NCBI GenBank assembly: GCA_025758065.1
Contig: CP107199.1
Coordinates: forward strand, 2,019,501 to 2,083,500
Length of the DNA stretch: 64,000 nucleotides
Source: Lachnospiraceae bacterium
GTDB taxonomy: Bacteria > Bacillota > Clostridia > Lachnospirales > Lachnospiraceae
Direction of reading: 5' to 3'
The position numbers were made by a program, and so were the translations under genes. Positions 58,136 through 64,000 of this stretch are shown piece after piece. Each line of letters starts with the position of its first letter. Position 1 is the stretch's first letter. The notes under the pieces are model-generated. The model ran no database searches and was not told the DNA's origin. It saw only the letters and a list, made by a program, of their open reading frames with translations.

Positions 58136-58171
58136 CTACCGCATACCAAATTGGTATGCGGTAGCTTTTTT
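58136..58171 (+). terminator. Terminator after the symporter
   Basis: CTACCGCATACC and GGTATGCGGTAG form a 12-bp perfect stem with a short loop, followed by CTTTTTTT. The gap that follows to 58540 has no convincing gene; a 65-residue frame at 58180-58377 lacks a ribosome binding site. Confidence 0.88.
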
Positions 58172-58540
58172 TAGGTTTTTTGAAAATAGCCATGTCCAGA
58201 AAAGAAAACGCAGCGGGTGTGATAGAGTGTAATGCATCAAAGGATTTCGTAAATAGTTTGATTTGTGATTGGTTTTGCGTTGTTTCCTTTTACGAAACAG
58301 GAATCTTTTCATCCGTTCATATGGACAATGCAGAGGCCGACTGTTTTATTGCAGAAAAGAAAAAATTTACGGGATGAAAAAAATCTGTAAAAGCAGACAG
58401 CAGTCTGACATAGGAGGAAGACTGTAAGAGGGATAGGTTTATACTTATAAGCAATACAGATAATGCTATAAGTAAAAAAGAACATATTTTTCGACTAAAA
58501 ATTAACAAAACAAAATTCTGAAAAAATATTAAAAAAAGTG

Positions 58541-58569
58541 TTGACAAAAACTATATCATTTATTATAAT
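58541..58569 (+). promoter_or_regulatory. tRNA-Arg(ACG) promoter
   Basis: TTGACA (58541-58546) and TATAAT (58564-58569), spacer 17 bp, perfect consensus. Confidence 0.88.
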
Positions 58570-58611
58570 AATCTACGTTGCTGAGGAACACAGCAAGCAA
58601 CACAAACGAAT

Positions 58612-58685
58612 GCGTCAGTAGCTCAGCTGGATAGAGCATACGGCTACGGACCGTAGTGTCGGGAGTTCGAATCTTCTCTGGCGCA
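58612..58685 (+). tRNA. tRNA-Arg (ACG)
   Basis: The acceptor GCGTCAG pairs with CTGGCGC (one T-G). The anticodon loop CTACGGA sits between TACGG and CCGTA. The discriminator is A and CCA is not encoded. It is a single tRNA gene with its own terminator. Confidence 0.96.
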
Positions 58686-58688
58686 TGT

Positions 58689-58722
58689 AAAAAGCAGATT
58701 CTTTATGGATCTGCTTTTTTTG
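58689..58722 (+). terminator. Terminator after tRNA-Arg
   Basis: AAAAAGCAGAT and ATCTGCTTTTTT form an 11-bp stem with a 9-nt loop and T-run. Confidence 0.85.
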
Positions 58723-58848
58723 TGCTTGTGCGTTTATATGCAAACCTGTCAGCAATGGGGTTGCTGATCATGTAACAGAAAAATCTGCCAGTGGCAGATC
58801 AGGAAAGTGCAGTGAAAAAGGATCGATCAACAGAGGATGGAGAAAAGA

Positions 58849-60570
58849 ATGACAAAATCAGTCTGGATGCTTCATGCAAAAAAAGCAGATTTTAATGGTC
58901 TGGCGGCAAGGTTCCATATCAGTCCTATTACCGCCCGGATCATCAGAAACCGGGATATTACGGATATAAAAGAATTTGACAAATACTTAAACGGAAGCCT
59001 GAAGGATCTGTATGATCCCCGGCTGCTCCCGGATATGGAAAAAGCTGTTTCTATATTAAAGGAAAAGATAGGAAGCGGCGCCAGGATACGGATCGTGGGA
59101 GATTATGATATTGACGGTGTGTGTTCTACCTGCATCCTTTATAAGGGGCTGAGCCGGGTAGGAGCGAAAGTTGATTATGTAATACCGGAGCGCATTAAGG
59201 ATGGTTATGGTATTAATGAACATATTATTGAAAAAGCGGCTGCAGACGGCATTCATATGATACTTACCTGTGATAATGGCATTGCGGCCATTGATCAGAT
59301 CGCAGAGGCAAAGAAGCTGGGAATGACAGTTGTGGTAACAGATCACCATGATATCCAGGCAGATGAGGTTTTAGGAGAGGAGATCGTGCCTCCTGCGGAT
59401 GCCATTGTCAATCCTAAGAGAAAAGACAGTAAATATCCGTTTAGTGAGATCTGCGGCGCTATGGTGGCATATAGACTGATCCAGGTGCTTTTTGAAGAAT
59501 ACGGGATCGGCCGCCAGGAATGGCTGGATATGCTGGAGCTGGCGGCCATCGCTACAGTAGGCGATGTGATGAAGCTTAAGGATGAAAACCGTATTGTAGT
59601 AAAAGAAGGTCTTAAAAAGCTGGCAGATACAAAGATCCAGGGTCTTGTAAGTCTCATGGAGAAAAATACACTGGACCCGGAGCACATAAGCGCCTATCAT
59701 ATTGGTTTTGTGCTGGGACCATGCCTGAATGCCAGCGGGCGTTTAAAAACAGCCCAGATGGCTATGGAGCTGCTTCTGGCAGAAAATAAGGCCCAGGCAG
59801 ATGAACTGGCAGATGAATTAAAGGCATTAAATGATGAACGAAAGGACATGACACAGGAAGGGACAGAGGCTGCCATCCTTCAGGTAGAAACAGAGCTTAA
59901 GGATGATAAGGTTCTGGTGATTTTCCTGCCGGACTGCCATGAGTCACTGGCAGGCATTGTAGCCGGCAGGATCCGTGAACGGTATAATAAGCCTGTATTT
60001 GTCCTTACAAGGGCAGAGGGCTGCGCAAAAGGCTCAGGACGATCTATAGAGGCATATCACATGTTCCGTGCCTTAGTGGAGGTAAAAGATCTTCTGTTAA
60101 AATTTGGTGGTCATCCCATGGCAGCGGGATTTTCGCTGGAAGAGGCCAATATAGAGGAATTTCGCAGACGGTTAAATGAAAATGCAAAAGAACGGCTTAC
60201 AGAGGATGATTTTATCCCAAGAGTATGGATCGATGTTCCTATGCCTTTTGAATATATAACAGAGAGCCTGATACAGGAATTAGAACTTCTGGAGCCTTTT
60301 GGCCAGGGAAATGAAAAACCCCAGTTTGCTTTAAAATCCCTGAAAATACGAAGTGCCAGAGTATTTGGCCGCAACCGGAATGTAGTAAAATTATCCCTGA
60401 TGAATGAACGGGGATTTTCCATGGATGGGGTAGTATTTACAGAAGGTGACTTATTTATGGAAGAAATGGGAAACAGCCGGAATATGGATATTATTTATTA
60501 CCCCACAATAAATGAATATAATGGAAACCGAAGCCTTCAGATGGTGGTAAAAGACTGGAAGTTTCATTAA
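58849..60570 (+). CDS. recJ: Single-strand-specific DNA exonuclease RecJ
   Basis: RecJ degrades single-stranded DNA 5' to 3' in mismatch repair and recombination. The 573-residue protein has the DHH-superfamily motifs RIVGDYDIDGVCSTCIL, MILTCDNGIA, VVVTDHHDIQADEVLGEE, CGAMVAYRLIQVLFEE and AAIATVGDVMKLKDENR. The DHHA1 part has LKFGGHPMAAGFSL, and an OB-like C-terminal domain follows. ATG 58849 is preferred because GGAG lies 8 nt upstream; ATG 58837 would put AGAGG almost on the start. There is no terminator before the family D repeat that follows. Confidence 0.94.
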   Translation: MTKSVWMLHAKKADFNGLAARFHISPITARIIRNRDITDIKEFDKYLNGSLKDLYDPRLLPDMEKAVSILKEKIGSGARIRIVGDYDIDGVCSTCILYKGLSRVGAKVDYVIPERIKDGYGINEHIIEKAAADGIHMILTCDNGIAAIDQIAEAKKLGMTVVVTDHHDIQADEVLGEEIVPPADAIVNPKRKDSKYPFSEICGAMVAYRLIQVLFEEYGIGRQEWLDMLELAAIATVGDVMKLKDENRIVVKEGLKKLADTKIQGLVSLMEKNTLDPEHISAYHIGFVLGPCLNASGRLKTAQMAMELLLAENKAQADELADELKALNDERKDMTQEGTEAAILQVETELKDDKVLVIFLPDCHESLAGIVAGRIRERYNKPVFVLTRAEGCAKGSGRSIEAYHMFRALVEVKDLLLKFGGHPMAAGFSLEEANIEEFRRRLNENAKERLTEDDFIPRVWIDVPMPFEYITESLIQELELLEPFGQGNEKPQFALKSLKIRSARVFGRNRNVVKLSLMNERGFSMDGVVFTEGDLFMEEMGNSRNMDIIYYPTINEYNGNRSLQMVVKDWKFH

Positions 60571-60619
60571 GGAGATGACTCTGGTATACATGCGCCACAT
60601 GAACAGTAATGCTTTTAGT

Positions 60620-60790
60620 CAAAATTGGTTACAGTTCAGCCATGACATCTTCTTGTTTCCATATTCATGAAAACAAGAAGCTTGGTGGTTCCGCCATATG
60701 TTGATTTGGATGAGAAAGTGCTTATGCAAGCAAGCTTGCAACACATTCCCTCATTCAAACCAGCGCATGGCCGAACTGTGACCAAAATTG
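60620..60790. repeat. Family D inverted repeat (171 bp)
   Basis: The arms are a 25-bp inverted repeat with about 21 matches: left 60620-60644 ending CAGTTCAGCCATG, right 60766-60790 beginning CATGGCCGAACTG. The inside contains a perfect 10-bp hairpin CTTCTTGTTT / AAACAAGAAG (60649-60680). It encodes no protein. A single arm occurs at 10472-10494. It sits between recJ and glyA and could be a MITE relic. Confidence 0.65.
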
Positions 60791-60920
60791 TGAAATGTAT
60801 GTAAAGGGATACTTGCAATTTGCATAACTATGGGGTATAATCGCAGAAAACACCATATCTGGATAAATAAACTGACAAAATACTATAGGTATGGGTAAAT
60901 ACTGAAAGGAAGGTAGAACA

Positions 60921-62168
60921 ATGGTAAATACAGTTATGGACTTTATCACTTCCTATGATAAGGAAGTAGGAGAAGCAATTCAGGCAGAGTGCGGCCGCCA
61001 GAGAAGAAATCTGGAGCTGATCGCCTCTGAAAACATTGTATCAGAACCTGTAATGATGGCTATGGGAACTGTACTGACTAACAAGTACGCAGAAGGTTAT
61101 CCAGGCAAGCGTTATTACGGCGGCTGCCAGTATGTAGACGTACTGGAAACCATTGCCATTGAACGTGCAAAGAAGCTGTTTGGCTGCGATTATGCGAATG
61201 TACAGCCACACTCTGGTGCACAGGCAAATATGGCGGTATTTATTGCTATGTTAAAACCGGGAGATACGGTTATGGGTATGAACCTGGATCATGGCGGTCA
61301 TCTGACACACGGGAGCCCTGTAAACTTCTCAGGACTGTATTTTAACATTGTTCCTTATGGAGTAGATGACGAAGGCTTTATTGATTATGATGAGCTGGAA
61401 AGAAAAGCAAAAGAAGCAAAGCCGAAGCTGATCGTGGCAGGTGCCAGCGCTTATGCAAGAACCATTGATTTTAAGCGTTTCCGTGAGATCGCTGATGAGG
61501 TAGGAGCTTACCTGATGGTAGATATGGCTCACATTGCCGGACTTGTAGCAGCAGGAGAGCATCCAAGCCCAATTCCGTATGCAGATGTTGTTACAACCAC
61601 CACCCACAAGACTTTAAGAGGACCAAGAGGCGGTCTGATCTTAGCAAATAAAGAAGCAGCTGAGAAGTTCAATTTCAATAAAGCAATCTTCCCGGGAACC
61701 CAGGGTGGCCCATTGGAGCACGTGATCGCAGCAAAGGCAGTGTGCCTGGGTGAAGCATTAAAGCCTGAATTTAAGGAGTATGCACATCAGGTAGTATTAA
61801 ATGCAAAAGCACTGGCAGATGCACTGCAGAAGCAGGGCTTTAAGATCCTTACAGGCGGCACAGACAACCATCTGATGCTGTTAGACCTGCGTGGTATGGA
61901 TATCTCCGGTAAAGAGCTGCAGAACCGCTGTGACGAGGTATTTATCACCTTAAACAAGAACACAGTGCCTAACGATCCAAGAAGCCCGTTTGTAACTTCC
62001 GGCGTCCGCATCGGTACACCAGCTGTTACCACCAGAGGCTTAAAGGAAGAGGATATGCCAAAGATCGCAGAGTGCATCTGGCTGGCAGCTACTGACTTTG
62101 AGAATAAGAAAGAGTATATCAAGGCAGAGGTTACTAAGCTTTGCGATAAGTATCCGCTGTATGAGTAA
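60921..62168 (+). CDS. glyA: Serine hydroxymethyltransferase
   Basis: GlyA converts serine and tetrahydrofolate to glycine and 5,10-methylene-THF using PLP. The 415 residues match the family. Seen are LELIASENIVSEPVMMAMGT, KYAEGYPGKRYYGGCQYVD, MGMNLDHGGHLTHGSPVNFS, LMVDMAHIAGLVAAGEHPSP and the PLP-Lys TTTTHKTLRGPRGGLI. ATG 60921 follows AAAGGAAGG. No purine or glycine riboswitch is recognisable upstream; a family D repeat is present instead. A terminator follows at 62190-62227. Confidence 0.97.
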   Translation: MVNTVMDFITSYDKEVGEAIQAECGRQRRNLELIASENIVSEPVMMAMGTVLTNKYAEGYPGKRYYGGCQYVDVLETIAIERAKKLFGCDYANVQPHSGAQANMAVFIAMLKPGDTVMGMNLDHGGHLTHGSPVNFSGLYFNIVPYGVDDEGFIDYDELERKAKEAKPKLIVAGASAYARTIDFKRFREIADEVGAYLMVDMAHIAGLVAAGEHPSPIPYADVVTTTTHKTLRGPRGGLILANKEAAEKFNFNKAIFPGTQGGPLEHVIAAKAVCLGEALKPEFKEYAHQVVLNAKALADALQKQGFKILTGGTDNHLMLLDLRGMDISGKELQNRCDEVFITLNKNTVPNDPRSPFVTSGVRIGTPAVTTRGLKEEDMPKIAECIWLAATDFENKKEYIKAEVTKLCDKYPLYE

Positions 62169-62189
62169 AAAATACATAAACGGAATAGA

Positions 62190-62227
62190 AAACCCCAGGG
62201 AATAGCGGTCCCTGGGGTTTTCGTTTT
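62190..62227. terminator. glyA terminator
   Basis: AACCCCAGGG and CCCTGGGGTT form a 10-bp perfect stem with a 9-nt loop, followed by TTCGTTTTGT. Confidence 0.88.
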
Positions 62228-62338
62228 GTTACTTATTGTGAATACCTGCAATCATTTATTCAGTAGATATTGTAGCATATGAAAAAAATGTTTTTCAAGA
62301 TACTGCTTTTATGTATTTGAAATGCCTCAAATATTTTA

Positions 62339-64000
62339 TTAAGCATTTTCAGCCTTCAGATTCTTCTGGGCCGTAGCCAGCATCAATTTAATACGGTTCA
62401 ACTGGTTAACTTCACTGGCACCTGGATCGTAGTCTACAGCGATGATATTGGATTCTGGATAGCTCTTTCGAAGTTCCTTGATCACACCTTTTCCGACAAT
62501 GTGGTTTGGCAGGCAGCCAAATGGCTGGGTGCAGATGATATTTTTAACACCGCTGTGGATCAGCTCCAGCATCTCGCCGGTCAAAAACCAGCCTTCGCCA
62601 GTCTGGTTTCCTAAGGATACAAAGCCCTTTGCCATTTCTGCAAGATCACGGATCTCAGATGGCGGTGTAAAATGTTTGCTGGCAGCCAGTTCTTTTCTTG
62701 CGGTCTTTCTGAAGAACTCTAACAGGGCGATACCTGCGTTGCAGAGTCTTGCAGTGGACTTCTTCATTCCAAGATGTTCAGCCTTGAAATTACTGTTGTA
62801 GAAGCAGTAAAGAAGAAAATCCAGCAGATCAGGCATTACAGCCTCTGCGCCTTCTGATTCCAGAAGCTCTACTACATGGTTGTTAGCCAGAGGAGAGAAC
62901 TTAACAAGGATCTCGCCTACAATACCAACCTTCGGCTTCTTAATATCAAGACGATTCAGATTGTCAAAATCACGGATAATGCCGCGGATATTTCTGGCAA
63001 ATTCCATCATGGCAGGCTGTCTCTTGGAAAGGGCCCTGATACAGATCTTTTTCCATTTCTCATGGAGTGCGTCTGCACTTCCCGGAACTGCCTCATATGG
63101 TCTGGTTGCATAAAGGACACGCATGAAAATGTCACCGTATACAATAGCCTGCATGGCTTTGGTCATCAGTGGCAGCGTAATAGAGAAACCAGGATTGGTC
63201 TCCATACCGTTTGCATTAACAGAAATAACCGGAACCTGGGGCATACCGGCTTTTTCAAGTGCCCGGCGGATAAATCCGATATAGTTGGAGGCACGGCAGC
63301 CGCCGCCGGTCTGGCTCATAAAGACTGCTGTGCGGTTCAGATCATATTTTCCGGATAACAGTGCGTCCATGATCTGACCAATAACGATCAGGGATGGGTA
63401 GCAGGCATCATTATTTACATACTGAAGACCTACATCTACGGCATTGCGGTTGTGATTCTGCAGGATTTCTATATTATAACCAAAGGCGCGGATGGCAGGC
63501 TCGATCAGGTCAAAATGGATCGGTGACATCTGGGGGCATAATAAGGTGTAATCCTTCTTCATTTCCCTGGTAAACATCACACGGTTGTAAGCGCTGGAAA
63601 CTACTTTCCGTTCATAATGCTTCTGGTCACGTACACGCAGAGCTGCGATGAGAGAACGGATACGGATACGGGCAGCTCCCAGGTTATTTACCTCGTCAAT
63701 CTTTAATACAGTATAGATCTTTCCTGACTTAGTTAAGATCTCAGCAACCTGGTCAGTAGTAACAGCGTCCAGACCGCAGCCAAAGGAATTTAACTGGATC
63801 AGATCCAGGTCATCTCTGGTTTTTACAAAGCTTGCAGCTTCATAAAGACGGGAATGGTACATCCACTGGTCGGTGACAACTAAAGGCCGCTCCACTTTAC
63901 CCATATGGGAAACAGAGTCTTCTGTCAGCACGGCAAAACCATAGGAAGCGATCAGGTCCGGGATACCGTGGTGAATCTCCGGGTCTACATGGTAAGGTCT
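62339..64000 (-). CDS. 2-hydroxyacyl-CoA dehydratase activase-related protein, C-terminal part
   Basis: The frame is open to the window end (residues RPYHVDPEIHHGIPDLIASY and onwards), so at least 553 C-terminal residues are visible of a protein that is usually about 1,400 long. Blocks include FGCGLDAVTTDQVAEILTKS, MTREMKKDYTLLCPQMSPIH-like text, VDVGLQYVNNDACYPSLIVI, FMSQTGGGCRASNYIGFIRR and NIICTQPFGCLPNHIVGKGV with conserved Cys for an iron-sulfur cluster. The family (DUF2229/HgdC-BadFG related) has an N-terminal ATPase that should lie outside the window. The function is uncharacterised; energised electron transfer is inferred. The gene converges with glyA. Confidence 0.88.
   Translation of the reverse strand, partial: RPYHVDPEIHHGIPDLIASYGFAVLTEDSVSHMGKVERPLVVTDQWMYHSRLYEAASFVKTRDDLDLIQLNSFGCGLDAVTTDQVAEILTKSGKIYTVLKIDEVNNLGAARIRIRSLIAALRVRDQKHYERKVVSSAYNRVMFTREMKKDYTLLCPQMSPIHFDLIEPAIRAFGYNIEILQNHNRNAVDVGLQYVNNDACYPSLIVIGQIMDALLSGKYDLNRTAVFMSQTGGGCRASNYIGFIRRALEKAGMPQVPVISVNANGMETNPGFSITLPLMTKAMQAIVYGDIFMRVLYATRPYEAVPGSADALHEKWKKICIRALSKRQPAMMEFARNIRGIIRDFDNLNRLDIKKPKVGIVGEILVKFSPLANNHVVELLESEGAEAVMPDLLDFLLYCFYNSNFKAEHLGMKKSTARLCNAGIALLEFFRKTARKELAASKHFTPPSEIRDLAEMAKGFVSLGNQTGEGWFLTGEMLELIHSGVKNIICTQPFGCLPNHIVGKGVIKELRKSYPESNIIAVDYDPGASEVNQLNRIKLMLATAQKNLKAENA

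Noticed and set aside
58180..58377. 65-residue frame after the symporter
   Set aside because: No ribosome binding site or recognisable domain; follows a terminator immediately.

Overview
The window looks like chromosome from a Gram-positive anaerobe of the class Clostridia, most likely a gut Lachnospiraceae. Evidence: a class III fructose-1,6-bisphosphatase, RNase Y, RecX directly behind RecA, DnaD plus a DnaI-type helicase loader, ECF-type vitamin transporters, a large 2-hydroxyacyl-CoA dehydratase activase-like protein, strong AGGAGG ribosome binding sites, and tRNA genes that do not encode CCA. Species cannot be fixed from the sequence alone. Most of the window is ordinary core genome; the unusual content is in repeats, one small integrated element and several regulatory regions.

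Layout. 1-1600: transposase tail and an rpn-type nuclease gene broken by two different repeats. 1671-3342 (minus): P1 peptidase and ECF S component. 4102-9152: murC, then dnaD and dnaI behind a cluster of DnaA-box-like sequences, then prs. 9426-10469: membrane acyltransferase. 10610-16332: GntR/UTRA regulator followed by an FrlD-like sugar kinase, an amidohydrolase, a YjbQ protein and a complete polar amino-acid ABC transporter, probably one catabolic unit for a modified amino acid. 16651-20104: recA-recX (SOS box) and rny. 20381-24268: secreted wall-binding protein, M28 peptidase, GNAT. 24466-32848: leuB, ilvD, ilvB, then serC, serA and DUF1015 (branched-chain and serine biosynthesis). 32975-39394: M23 peptidase, Fe-ADH, MBL hydrolase, fbp, HAAS protein. 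39601-41333: two NlpC/P60 wall hydrolases with matching promoters. 41718-48905: small Asn-rich protein, rhodanese, two phosphodiesterases, RNA methyltransferase, papain-like lipoprotein, rdgB, UDG-like protein, ArsC-like protein.

48982-53370 carries tRNA-Pro and tRNA-Gly. A 2.75-kb element sits in tRNA-Gly, bounded by a 25-bp att duplication and holding an integrase stump, an Xre repressor with two 19-bp operators and a secreted wall-binding protein. It is followed by an FMN riboswitch with ribU and by tRNA-Arg, tRNA-His and tRNA-Gln. 53485-58130 has a hypothetical gene, a transposase fragment inside a broken gene, and a MarR / C-S lyase / Na+:amino-acid symporter group. 58612-64000 has tRNA-Arg(ACG), recJ, glyA and the C-terminal part of the activase-like protein.

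Four dispersed repeat families are recognisable. Family A is a 159-bp hairpin MITE with TA duplications. Family B is about 163 bp with 19-bp terminal repeats, and its right end lies 20-27 nt before several start codons. Family C is a multi-hairpin structured element with covarying stems. Family D is a 171-bp inverted repeat. Families B and C are the most promising leads for something undescribed.
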